The notes under the pieces are model-generated. The model was given only the letters and a program-made list of their open reading frames with translations, ran no database searches and had not been told where the DNA came from. The translations under genes were made by a program, and so were the position numbers. From Archangium violaceum Cb vi76 (GTDB lineage: Bacteria; Myxococcota; Myxococcia; Myxococcales; Myxococcaceae): a stretch of DNA of 40,294 nt. Every line of letters begins with the position of its first letter. The stretch's first letter is position 1. This document shows positions 18,344-26,266 of the stretch, piece after piece. The stretch covers positions 1 to 40,294 of the forward strand of contig NZ_JPMI01000125.1 of NCBI RefSeq assembly GCF_000733295.1, written 5' to 3'.

Positions 18344-19033
18344 TCAGTGACAGCTCGGCTGGCCCGAGCCCACCCCCACCGCGCGGTAGATGAGCACCGC
18401 CGCGGCCACCAGCGGCACCGCTCGTTTGAGTACGAACGTCGCCACACGTGGTTGCCGCGACCATAAGCCCGTTTGCACCTGGGCCCCCAGGAGTGCCGGG
18501 AGCCCGCCCAGCGCGAACGCTCCCATCAGCAACGCTCCTCCTCCAAGGGAGCTGCTCGCCAGCGCAGCCGCGTATACCCCGTAGAGCAGGCCGCAGGGCA
18601 GCAGCGGCGTCACCGCACCCATTGCGCCCGCTTTGCTCAAAAGCGAAAACTTTGCGCCCACCCGGGTGACCGCCCCCGCCAGGTGGCTCAGCCCCGGCAA
18701 CGGCCTCAGCCGCTTCCCCAGCTCCAGCGCCGAGGCCACCAGCGCCGCCGCCATCACCCACGGCAGCCAGGGCCGCGCCGACACCGCCAGGGCCCGTGTC
18801 ACCCCTCCGCCCAGCGCTCCCAGCAGCCCTCCCACCAGGGCGTACGACCCCACCCGTGCACTCTGGTAGGCGAGCACCGCGCGCCATCGCTCCGGGCCCC
18901 TCACCCCCGGCAGTCCCGCGCACGCCAGCGGCCCGCACATGAGGAGGCAGTGCACGCTTCCGGTGAGGCCCACCATCAGTGCCCCCATCGCGCCCACCCA
19001 GAGGTTCTCGAGAACGGGAAATGCCGTGGTCAT
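18344..19033 (-). CDS. TauE/SafE-like (DsbD_2-type) membrane protein divergent from ccoI
   Basis: Polytopic membrane protein of about 229 aa with six predicted helices. GSVHCLLMCGPLACAG near the N-terminus and PLLPCGLLYGVYAAAL in the middle are the signatures of the sulfite exporter TauE/SafE-annotated, DsbD_2-like family that is often encoded beside cbb3 oxidase assembly genes. The paired Cys in these motifs could bind metal or take part in redox chemistry. The function is probably in copper or oxidase assembly, inferred from context. The start is uncertain: Met at 19033, or in-frame Mets at 19045 and 19057; none has a clear ribosome site. The gene is divergent from ccoI, with under 50 bp between starts. 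Confidence 0.78.
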   Translation of the reverse strand: MTTAFPVLENLWVGAMGALMVGLTGSVHCLLMCGPLACAGLPGVRGPERWRAVLAYQSARVGSYALVGGLLGALGGGVTRALAVSARPWLPWVMAAALVASALELGKRLRPLPGLSHLAGAVTRVGAKFSLLSKAGAMGAVTPLLPCGLLYGVYAAALASSSLGGGALLMGAFALGGLPALLGAQVQTGLWSRQPRVATFVLKRAVPLVAAAVLIYRAVGVGSGQPSCH

Positions 19034-19081
19034 GCCCCCGTCCATCGCAATGGGCATGCCGTTCGCAAGGGGCCCGCTTCG

Positions 19082-21496
19082 ATGCCGGCCTCCCAACCCA
19101 TCGAGCATGCCTCGGCCTCGTGCCTCCACTGTGGCAGCCCCGTTCCCCAGGGCTCGCCGCTCCGGGGCTTCTGCTGCGCGGGTTGCGAGGCCGTCCACCG
19201 CCTCCTCGTGGACCAGGGCCTCACCCGCTACTACTCGCTCGCCGACGGAAAGACAGCCCCCGCTCCCGAGCCCCGGCAGGACCGTGGCTTCGCCTGGCTG
19301 GAGCCGCTCGTGGCCCGCGCCGAGTCCTCCACCGGCTCCGTGTGCACGCTCGAGCTGGATGTGCAGGGCATCCACTGCGCCGCATGCGTCTGGCTGATGA
19401 ACGAGCTGTTCCGCCGCCAGCCCGGCGGGGCCTCGCTCACCGTCAATCCGGCGCTCGGCAAGGTGCGGCTCGCCTGGCGCAAGGGCGCCTTCGATGTGGC
19501 CGGCTTCCTCCGCTCCGTCGAGGGCTTCGGCTACCTCTTCGGCCCCAGCCGCAAGCGCCCCGAGTCCGCCTCGCTCGATCTGCCCATCCGGCTCGGCATC
19601 TGCGCCGCCATCACGATGAACGTGATGCTCTTCTCGGTGAGCTTCTACGTGGGGCTCACCCCGGCCGACGGCGACGTCTTCTCCCTCTTCAGCCAGCTCA
19701 GCGTGTGGCTCTCCACCGGCGTGGTGCTGGTGGGCGGCTGGCCCTTCTTCCGCTCGGCCTGGCGTGGTCTGCGCAGTGGTGTCCTCCACCTGGACCTGCC
19801 CATCGCCCTGGGCATCCTCCTCGTCTTCTCCACCTCGCTGCTCAAGGCGCGCGACGGCCGGGGAGACCTGGCCTACTTCGACACGCTCAACACCTTCGTC
19901 ACCCTGATGCTGGTGGGCCGCTGGTTGCAGCAGCGCGTCCTCGAGCGCAACCGGCGCTTCCTCCTGGAGGATGATGGAGCGGACGGCCTCTTCGCCCGCC
20001 GGCAGGAGGGAGACAGACTCGTCACCGTGCGCGCCGCCGAGCTGCGCGCGGGCGACGTGCTCGTCATCGCTCCGGGCGAGCTGGTGCCCGTGGATGCCGA
20101 GCTGCTCGACGCGAACGCCAGCTTCTCCACCGACTGGGTGACGGGCGAGCCGGACGTGCGCGTGGTGGAGCAGGGCGGAGAGGTGCCCGCCGGGGCCTTC
20201 AACGCGGCCCGTGCCGCCGCCCACCTGCGTGCCCGGACGGACTTCCAGGACTCGCCGCTGGTGGCCCTGCTGCGCCAGACGCCCTCCTCGCCCGGCCGCG
20301 TTCCCGCCCACGCGCACTTCTGGAACGCCGTGTCCCGCCGCTGGGTGCTCTCCGTGCTGCTCGTCTCCGGGTTGGGGCTCGCCCTCTGGTTGCCCCAGGG
20401 CCAGGACAAGGCGCTGCAGGTGGCCGTGGCCCTCCTGGTGGTGACGTGCCCTTGCGCCATCGGCATCGCCGTGCCGCTCGCCTACGAGCTCACCCAGACA
20501 CGCCTGCGCCGGCTCGGCCTCTTCGTGCGCGGTCAGGACCTGCTGGACCGGCTGCCCCGCGTGCGCAAGGTGCTCTTCGACAAGACGGGCACGCTGACGC
20601 TCGGCCGGCTGGAGTTGGTGGACCGCGAGGCCGTGGACGCGCTCGCGCCAGGGTTGCGCGACGTGGCCTTCGATCTGGCCGCGCGCAGCAACCACCCGGT
20701 GAGCCGGTGTCTCGCCGCGGCCCTTTCTCGCGCTGGCGCTCGCTTCTCCGCTGGCGCGCGAGTCACGGAGCACCCCGGGCTGGGCCTGGAACTGCTCCGG
20801 GAGGACGGGATGTGGCGGCTGGGAGCCCCGGCGTGGGCGGCACCCGGCGCCACGGGAGCGGGAGGGACCGTCCTCGCGCACAACGGCCAGCCCCTGGCCA
20901 CCTTCGCCCTGCGAGAGTCCGTGCGTGCCGATGCACGCCGGGAGATTCAATCCCTGCGCGAGGCCGGCCACGAGGTGTGGCTCATCTCCGGTGATGCGCC
21001 CGCGCGGGTGCGTGCCATGGCCGAGGCCCTGGACGTGCCGGTGGAACATGCGCTCGGCGGCCAGCGGCCCGAGGACAAGGCCGAGGCGGTGGCGCGCATC
21101 GACCAGGCGGACACGCTCTACCTGGGTGATGGCGTCAACGACAGCCTCGCCTTCGAGCGCGCCTTCTGCGCGGGCACGCCCGCCATCGACCGGCCGGTGC
21201 TGCCGGGCAAGTCCGACTTCTTCCTCATGGGCGAGGGCCTCTCGGCCCTCCGCGAGGCGCTGGAGCTCTCCGGCCGCCTGCGCCGGGTGGTGCGCCAGGT
21301 GATTGGCATCTCGCTCGCCTACAACGCGGTGACGGTGGCGGTGAGCCTCGCCGGGCTGATGTCGCCGCTGCGCGCGGCCGTGGTCATGCCGCTCAGCTCC
21401 CTCTCCCTCATCCTCTTCACCCTCGTGCGTCTCTCCGCGCGCCGTCAGCCCGCGGCGGAAGGGCCGGCACGGACATTGAAAGAGGTGCCCGCATGA
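19082..21496 (+). CDS. ccoI: CcoI-type copper-transporting P-type ATPase for cbb3 oxidase assembly
   Basis: Heavy-metal P1B-type ATPase of 804 aa. The N-terminus has a Cys-rich metal-binding region (CLHC at 14-17, CCAGC at 31-35) followed by an HMA-like domain with HCAAC at 98-102. The copper pump signature CPC is at 456-458, the actuator motif TGEP near 354-357, the phosphorylation site DKTGTLT at 500-506, then SNHP and GDGVND in the nucleotide/hinge parts. CcoI exports copper to the periplasm for the CuB centre of cbb3 oxidase. The start at 19082 has AAGGGG about 9 nt upstream. The stop overlaps ccoS by ATGA. It begins the cco operon here. Confidence 0.93.
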   Translation: MPASQPIEHASASCLHCGSPVPQGSPLRGFCCAGCEAVHRLLVDQGLTRYYSLADGKTAPAPEPRQDRGFAWLEPLVARAESSTGSVCTLELDVQGIHCAACVWLMNELFRRQPGGASLTVNPALGKVRLAWRKGAFDVAGFLRSVEGFGYLFGPSRKRPESASLDLPIRLGICAAITMNVMLFSVSFYVGLTPADGDVFSLFSQLSVWLSTGVVLVGGWPFFRSAWRGLRSGVLHLDLPIALGILLVFSTSLLKARDGRGDLAYFDTLNTFVTLMLVGRWLQQRVLERNRRFLLEDDGADGLFARRQEGDRLVTVRAAELRAGDVLVIAPGELVPVDAELLDANASFSTDWVTGEPDVRVVEQGGEVPAGAFNAARAAAHLRARTDFQDSPLVALLRQTPSSPGRVPAHAHFWNAVSRRWVLSVLLVSGLGLALWLPQGQDKALQVAVALLVVTCPCAIGIAVPLAYELTQTRLRRLGLFVRGQDLLDRLPRVRKVLFDKTGTLTLGRLELVDREAVDALAPGLRDVAFDLAARSNHPVSRCLAAALSRAGARFSAGARVTEHPGLGLELLREDGMWRLGAPAWAAPGATGAGGTVLAHNGQPLATFALRESVRADARREIQSLREAGHEVWLISGDAPARVRAMAEALDVPVEHALGGQRPEDKAEAVARIDQADTLYLGDGVNDSLAFERAFCAGTPAIDRPVLPGKSDFFLMGEGLSALREALELSGRLRRVVRQVIGISLAYNAVTVAVSLAGLMSPLRAAVVMPLSSLSLILFTLVRLSARRQPAAEGPARTLKEVPA

Positions 21497-21672
21497 ACGT
21501 CATCGTCCTCCAGGTCTTCGTCAGCCTGATGCTCGTGGTGGGCTCGGTGCTGCTCTACGCCTTCAGCGTGCGGCACCGCGATTACGAGCACGCGGACCGC
21601 CTGTCCCTCATCCCGCTCGAGGACGACACCGCCAGGCCAGCCCCGTCCTCCGAATCCAAGCCGCGGCCATGA
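21493..21672 (+). CDS. ccoS: CcoS, small cbb3 oxidase assembly protein
   Basis: Small membrane protein of 59 aa. One N-terminal transmembrane helix (about residues 3-24) is followed by a short hydrophilic tail rich in Asp, Pro and Ser. The family function is maturation of the cbb3 oxidase, linked to heme insertion into CcoN. The call rests on size, single helix and its invariable place after ccoI. The start overlaps the ccoI stop (ATGA), so translation is coupled. It precedes ccoNO by 18 nt. Confidence 0.82.
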   Translation: MNVIVLQVFVSLMLVVGSVLLYAFSVRHRDYEHADRLSLIPLEDDTARPAPSSESKPRP

Positions 21673-21679
21673 CTCTCCC

Positions 21680-21684
21680 GAGGT
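21680..21684 (+). promoter_or_regulatory. Ribosome binding site that decides the GTG start of ccoNO
   Basis: GAGGT lies 6 nt before GTG at 21691. No ATG in frame is available before conserved CcoN sequence begins (the first conserved residues are within ten codons), so the GTG is the probable start. Confidence 0.65.
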
Positions 21685-21690
21685 GCTCTC

Positions 21691-24039
21691 GTGCAACAGC
21701 AACGCATCGTCTATGACGACGCCATCACACGGCGGTTCATCTTCGCCTCAGTGCTGTTCGGCGTGGTGGGCCTGTTGGTGGGCTGCATCGTCGCCGCCCA
21801 GCTCGCCTGGTGGCAGCTCAACTTCGGCATTCCCTATCTGACCTTCTCCCGCCTGCGCCCGCTGCACACCAACGCGGTCATCTTCGCGTTCGTGGGCAAC
21901 ATGATGTTCGCGGGCGTCTACTACTCCACCCAGCGTCTGTTGAAGACGCGGATGGCGTCCGACCTCCTCTCCAAAATCCACTTCTGGGGATGGCAGGCCA
22001 TCATCGTCTCGGCGGCCGTCACGCTCCCGCTTGGCATCTCCACCTCCAAGGAGTACGCCGAGCTCGAGTGGCCCATCGATCTCGCCATCGCGCTCGTCTG
22101 GGTGGTCTTCGCCATCAACTTCTTCTGGACGCTGGCGAAGCGCAACGAGAAGAACCTCTACGTCGCCATCTGGTTCTACATCGCCACCATCATCACCGTG
22201 GCGGTGCTGCACATCGTCAACAGTCTGGCATTGCCGCTCGGCCCGCTGAAGAGCTACTCCGTCTTCTCCGGGGTGCAGGACGCGCTGGTGCAGTGGTGGT
22301 ATGGCCACAACGCCGTCGCCTTCTTCCTCACCACGCCCATTCTGGGCATCATGTATTACTTCCTGCCCAAGGCGGCCGAGCGCCCGGTCTATTCCTACCG
22401 GCTCTCCATCATCCACTTCTGGGCCCTGGTGTTCATGTACATCTGGGCCGGTCCGCACCACCTGCTCTACACCGCGCTGCCGGATTGGGCGCAGTCGCTC
22501 GGCATGGTGTTCAGCGTGGCGCTGTGGGCTCCGTCCTGGGGCGGCATGCTCAATGGTCTGCTCACGTTGCGCGGCGCCTGGCACAAGCTGCGGGAGGACC
22601 CGGTCATCAAGTTCCTCATCGCCGGTGTCACCTTCTACGGCATGGCCACCTTCGAGGGCCCGCTGCTCTCCATCAAGTCGGTGAGCGCGCTCGGCCACTA
22701 CACGGATTGGATCATCGGCCACGTGCACGGTGGCGCCCTGGGGTGGAACGGCCTCATGGCGGCCGGCATGTTCTACTGGCTGGTGCCCAGGCTGTACGGC
22801 ACGAAGTTGCACTCGGTGAAGGCGGCGGACCTGCACTTCTGGACGAGCACCGTGGGCATCCTGCTCTACATGCTCGCGATGTGGGCCTCGGGCATCAACC
22901 AGGGCCTCATGTGGCGCGCCACCAACCCGGACGGGACGCTGCTCTACCCGAACTTCGTGGAGACGCTGATCGCCATCCGGCCCATGTACATCGTCCGCTT
23001 GATCGGTGGCTCGCTGTACCTCGCGGGCTTCCTGCTGATGGTGTGGAACCTCTGGAAGACGGCCCGCTCCGGTCAGGCGGTGGACGGCGAGACCACCGTG
23101 GTGGTGGAGGAGAAGGCTCCCGAGGCCGTGGTGGTGGGCAAGCCCGCGTGGGTGGCCATCGTCACCGGGTGGCCGCTGCTGTTCGCGCTGGCCATCATCG
23201 GTCTCAGCTTCTTCCTGGGTTGGTCGAGCCCCGTGCGCGCCATCGCCATCATGGGTGCCATCCTGGCCCTGGGTGAGTTCGCGTGGATCGTCGCCCGGCG
23301 CAACCGCGAGACCGGTGGGCCTTCCTGGTTCGCCATCATCGAGGGCCGCCCGCTGGCCTTCACCGTGCTCACGCTGCTCGCCATCCTCATTGGCGGTGTG
23401 GCGGAGCTGCTGCCCACCATCCTCATCAAGCAGGCGGTGCCGCACCACGGCGAGGCCCAGCAGCCGTACTCCCCGCTGGAGCTCCAGGGCCGGGACCTGT
23501 ACGTGCGCGAGGGCTGCTATGTCTGTCATTCGCAGATGATCCGCCCGTTCCTCGCGGAGACGCAGCGCTACGGCGACGTGTCCCGGGCCGAGGAGTTCAT
23601 CTACGACCACCCGTTCCAGTGGGGAAGCAAGCGCACCGGTCCGGATCTGCACCGCCTGGGTGGCAAGTACCCGAACCTCTGGCATTACACGCACCTGATG
23701 GATCCGCGCGCCACCAGTCCCGGCTCCAACATGCCGCCGTACCAGTGGCTCGCGGACAACAAGATCAACGTCAAGCTGGCGCCCAAGAAGCTGGCGCTGA
23801 TGCAGAAGCTCGGCGTGCCCTACACCAACGCCGACGTGGACGGCGCCGAGGCCCGCCAGAAGGCCCAGGCGGAAGCCATCACCGCGGACCTGGCCGGCCA
23901 GGGCGTCCAGGTGGCGTGGGACTCGGAGATGGTGGCCATCATCTCCTATCTGCAGCGGCTCGGGCGTGGACCCCAGGACGTGGTTCCGGCCGTGCCGGAC
24001 GGAATCGAGACGGCCTCGACGACGGGAGGGACTCCCTGA
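21691..24039 (+). CDS. ccoNO: cbb3-type cytochrome c oxidase, fused subunits I and II (CcoN-CcoO)
   Basis: Fusion of catalytic CcoN (about residues 1-460) and monoheme CcoO (about 555-782). In CcoN the ligands are visible: His59 in LHTNAV for heme b, His206 in WWYGHN for CuB, Tyr250 and the His256-His257 pair in MYIWAGPHHLLY, and His344/His346 in HVHGGALGW for hemes b3 and b. The CcoO part has one membrane helix (about 555-580) and the heme site CYVCH (609-613) followed by SQMIRPF. Between them lies a linker with two further hydrophobic helices (about 487-510 and 515-535). The enzyme reduces oxygen to water at high affinity with proton pumping. GTG start. The stop and the ccoQ start overlap (TGATG). 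Confidence 0.94.
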   Translation: MQQQRIVYDDAITRRFIFASVLFGVVGLLVGCIVAAQLAWWQLNFGIPYLTFSRLRPLHTNAVIFAFVGNMMFAGVYYSTQRLLKTRMASDLLSKIHFWGWQAIIVSAAVTLPLGISTSKEYAELEWPIDLAIALVWVVFAINFFWTLAKRNEKNLYVAIWFYIATIITVAVLHIVNSLALPLGPLKSYSVFSGVQDALVQWWYGHNAVAFFLTTPILGIMYYFLPKAAERPVYSYRLSIIHFWALVFMYIWAGPHHLLYTALPDWAQSLGMVFSVALWAPSWGGMLNGLLTLRGAWHKLREDPVIKFLIAGVTFYGMATFEGPLLSIKSVSALGHYTDWIIGHVHGGALGWNGLMAAGMFYWLVPRLYGTKLHSVKAADLHFWTSTVGILLYMLAMWASGINQGLMWRATNPDGTLLYPNFVETLIAIRPMYIVRLIGGSLYLAGFLLMVWNLWKTARSGQAVDGETTVVVEEKAPEAVVVGKPAWVAIVTGWPLLFALAIIGLSFFLGWSSPVRAIAIMGAILALGEFAWIVARRNRETGGPSWFAIIEGRPLAFTVLTLLAILIGGVAELLPTILIKQAVPHHGEAQQPYSPLELQGRDLYVREGCYVCHSQMIRPFLAETQRYGDVSRAEEFIYDHPFQWGSKRTGPDLHRLGGKYPNLWHYTHLMDPRATSPGSNMPPYQWLADNKINVKLAPKKLALMQKLGVPYTNADVDGAEARQKAQAEAITADLAGQGVQVAWDSEMVAIISYLQRLGRGPQDVVPAVPDGIETASTTGGTP

Positions 24040-24251
24040 TGTGGCGCCAATTCTACGCGGGCATGGATATGACCCATCTGCCGCTCTTCACGCTGATTCT
24101 CTTCTTCGCGGTCTTCACTGGCGTCACGGCGTGGGTGTTCCTCGCGCGCCGCCGCCAGGACTACGACGTGATCTCCCGGCTGCCGCTGGCCGAGACGGTC
24201 GCGGTGACTTCCGATTCCCGCGGCGCGAGGGACCACCATGAGCGCGAATGA
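24039..24251 (+). CDS. ccoQ: CcoQ-like small cbb3 oxidase subunit
   Basis: Small protein of 70 aa with one transmembrane helix (about residues 13-35) followed by ARRRQDYD and a short hydrophilic tail. This is the shape of CcoQ/FixQ, which stabilises the cbb3 complex. The first base of the start codon is the last base of the ccoNO stop (TGATG), and the 3' end overlaps ccoP by 14 bp, so it is firmly part of the operon. The N-terminal stretch WRQFYAGMDMTHLP before the helix also fits the family. Sequence alone would not identify such a short protein; context carries the call. Confidence 0.8.
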   Translation: MWRQFYAGMDMTHLPLFTLILFFAVFTGVTAWVFLARRRQDYDVISRLPLAETVAVTSDSRGARDHHERE

Positions 24252-24786
24252 CAAGCCGGGCGTCCTCCACGTCTATGACGGCATCGAGGAAATGGACAAC
24301 CACCTGCCCAACTGGTGGCTGTTCATCCTCTGGAGCACCATCGTCTTTGGCTTTTGTTATTGGTTCTACTACCAGGTGAGTGGCACGGGCCCCGGCTCGA
24401 TGGAGGTCTACAAGGCCGAGGCCGCCGAGGCCGCGCGTAACGCCGCCTCCAACAAGCCCGTGTCCGACGAGGGGCTGCTCGCGCTGATGCAGGACGCCCA
24501 GTCGGTGGAGCAGGGCAAGGCGCAGTTCACGCAGCAGTGCGCCTCCTGCCACGGCCAGAAGGGCGAGGGCCTCATCGGTCCGAATCTCACGGACGGATTC
24601 TGGCTGCACGGCGGCGGGCCCATGGACATCCACAAGACGGTGTCCGAGGGCGTGGTGGTCAAGGGCATGCCCGCCTGGGAGCGGACACTGGGCGCCGAGC
24701 GCGTGCGCTCCATCGTCGCCTATGTGTTGACACTCAAGGACACGAACGTGCCCGGCAAGGCCCCCCAGGGCGAGCCGGCGCAGTAG
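24238..24786 (+). CDS. ccoP: Short CcoP-like cbb3 oxidase subunit III with a single heme c
   Basis: Cytochrome c subunit of 182 aa. The N-terminus DGIEEMDNHLPNWWLFILW leads into one transmembrane helix (about 26-45), exactly as in CcoP. A charged Ala-rich spacer follows, then one cytochrome c domain with CASCH (101-105) and distal Met144 in KGMPAW. Standard CcoP has two heme c domains and about 290-310 residues; this one keeps only one, with no sign of a frameshift or lost exon-like segment around it. It passes electrons from soluble or membrane cytochrome c to CcoO. The start at 24238 overlaps ccoQ. Near the stop, AGGGGAGGG serves ccoG. Confidence 0.9.
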   Translation: MSANDKPGVLHVYDGIEEMDNHLPNWWLFILWSTIVFGFCYWFYYQVSGTGPGSMEVYKAEAAEAARNAASNKPVSDEGLLALMQDAQSVEQGKAQFTQQCASCHGQKGEGLIGPNLTDGFWLHGGGPMDIHKTVSEGVVVKGMPAWERTLGAERVRSIVAYVLTLKDTNVPGKAPQGEPAQ

Positions 24787-24800
24787 GGGAGGGTAGGAAG

Positions 24801-26216
24801 ATGGCGCAACCTCGGGCTTCCGGGCCAGGCACCGGGCACCTCTCCTCCATCCGGCCGGATGGCTCCCGGCTGGGTATCCATCCCTCGGACGTGCGCGGCC
24901 GGTTCATCACCTGGCGGCGCATCGTCTTCGCGGTGCTGATCGCCATCTACGCCGTGATGCCATTCATCCGGATGGGCGGCCACCCCGCCATCCACCTGGA
25001 CGTGGCCGCGCGCCGCTTCTATCTCTTCGGGAGTACCTTCAACGCGCAGGACTTCTGGATCGTCCTCTTCCTGCTCACCACCACGGGCTTCTCCCTGCTG
25101 TTCGCCACCGCGTGGCTCGGCCGTGTGTGGTGTGGCTGGGCCTGCCCCCAGACGGTGTTCCTCGAGGGGGTCTACCGGCGGCTCGAACGGTGGATCGATG
25201 GCCCCCGCGAGCGCCGGCTGAAGCTGGCCGCCGGTCCCTGGACGCCGGAGCGCGTGTTGCGCGCGGTGACGAAGCACGGGGCCTTCCTCGTTGTGTCCTG
25301 GTTGCTGGCGCACGTGGCGCTGGCCTTCTTCGTCTCCGTGAAGGGCCTGGGCTCCATGGTGCTGGATGGGCCGGGTGGACATGCCGTGCCCTTCACCTGG
25401 GCCATGGCCGTCACCGGCGCGCTGTATTTCAATTTCGCCTGGTTCCGTGAGCAGCTCTGCGTGGTGCTCTGCCCCTATGGGCGTCTCCAGTCGGCCATGC
25501 AGGACAGGGACTCGCTCCTCATCGGGTATGACATCGCCCGGGGCGAGCCGCGTGGCCGTCTGGTGAAGGCGCGGATGGCGCTCGCGGAGGCTCCCCGCCA
25601 GGGGGACTGCGTGGACTGCCGCAAGTGTGTCACCGCCTGTCCCACGGGCATCGACATCCGCAATGGCTTGCAGATGGACTGCATCGCCTGTGCGCAGTGC
25701 GTGGACGCCTGTGACGAGGTGATGGGCAAACTGGGGCGCCCCAAGGGCCTCATCCGTTATGACTCGCTCAACGGGCTGGAAGGCCAGCCCCGCCGCGTCC
25801 TCCGGCCTCGCTTGCTCCTCTACGGGGGCTTCCTGCTCGTCTCCGCTCTCGCGCTCACGGTGAGCCTGGTAGGCCGTACGCCCTTCGAGGCCAATCTGCT
25901 GCGCTTCCAGGGTCTGCCCTACTTCCTGGAGGGCACCACGGTGCGCAATCAGTTCGAGCTGCACCTGGTGAACAAGAACCCGGTGGAGTCCACCTTCACC
26001 GTACGGGTGGACAGCCCGGTGCCCGCCAACGTGGTGGTGCCACAGCAGCAGGTGACGCTGGGCTCCCTGGAGAGCTTCCGGTTGCCCCTCTTCGTCACCG
26101 TGGAGCGGGGCCCTCATGTGCCGTTCGTCTTCAACGTCGAAGTCACCGACCAGGTCTCGGGTCAGGTGAGACGGCTGGATGCTCGCTTCCTGGGCCCGCC
26201 GGGCGCGAGCCGGTAG
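24801..26216 (+). CDS. ccoG: CcoG/FixG/RdxA-family membrane ferredoxin, cbb3 oxidase assembly
   Basis: Membrane iron-sulfur protein of 471 aa. An N-terminal region with several transmembrane helices carries CGWACPQTVFLE (111-122) and later CVVLCPYGRLQS. The central ferredoxin part has CVDCRKCVTACP followed by CIACAQCVDACDEVM, giving two [4Fe-4S] sites. The C-terminal ~110 residues, after one more helix, form the Ig-like FixG domain. In related systems CcoG reduces Cu(II) for cbb3 assembly. The start at 24801 has an AGGGGAGGG tract upstream and begins 14 nt after the ccoP stop. No ccoH gene is found next to it. It is the last recognisable cco gene; no terminator is evident after it. Confidence 0.92.
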   Translation: MAQPRASGPGTGHLSSIRPDGSRLGIHPSDVRGRFITWRRIVFAVLIAIYAVMPFIRMGGHPAIHLDVAARRFYLFGSTFNAQDFWIVLFLLTTTGFSLLFATAWLGRVWCGWACPQTVFLEGVYRRLERWIDGPRERRLKLAAGPWTPERVLRAVTKHGAFLVVSWLLAHVALAFFVSVKGLGSMVLDGPGGHAVPFTWAMAVTGALYFNFAWFREQLCVVLCPYGRLQSAMQDRDSLLIGYDIARGEPRGRLVKARMALAEAPRQGDCVDCRKCVTACPTGIDIRNGLQMDCIACAQCVDACDEVMGKLGRPKGLIRYDSLNGLEGQPRRVLRPRLLLYGGFLLVSALALTVSLVGRTPFEANLLRFQGLPYFLEGTTVRNQFELHLVNKNPVESTFTVRVDSPVPANVVVPQQQVTLGSLESFRLPLFVTVERGPHVPFVFNVEVTDQVSGQVRRLDARFLGPPGASR

Positions 26217-26266
26217 TTGGCGCGAGCCCGGAGAATGACAGAGCGCGAGGTTGACGGAGACCCCGA

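Noticed and set aside
24039-24786. Hidden second CcoP heme domain through a frameshift
   Set aside because: No further CxxCH was noticed in the other frames between ccoQ and ccoG, and the single-domain reading is continuous with normal spacing to ccoG.
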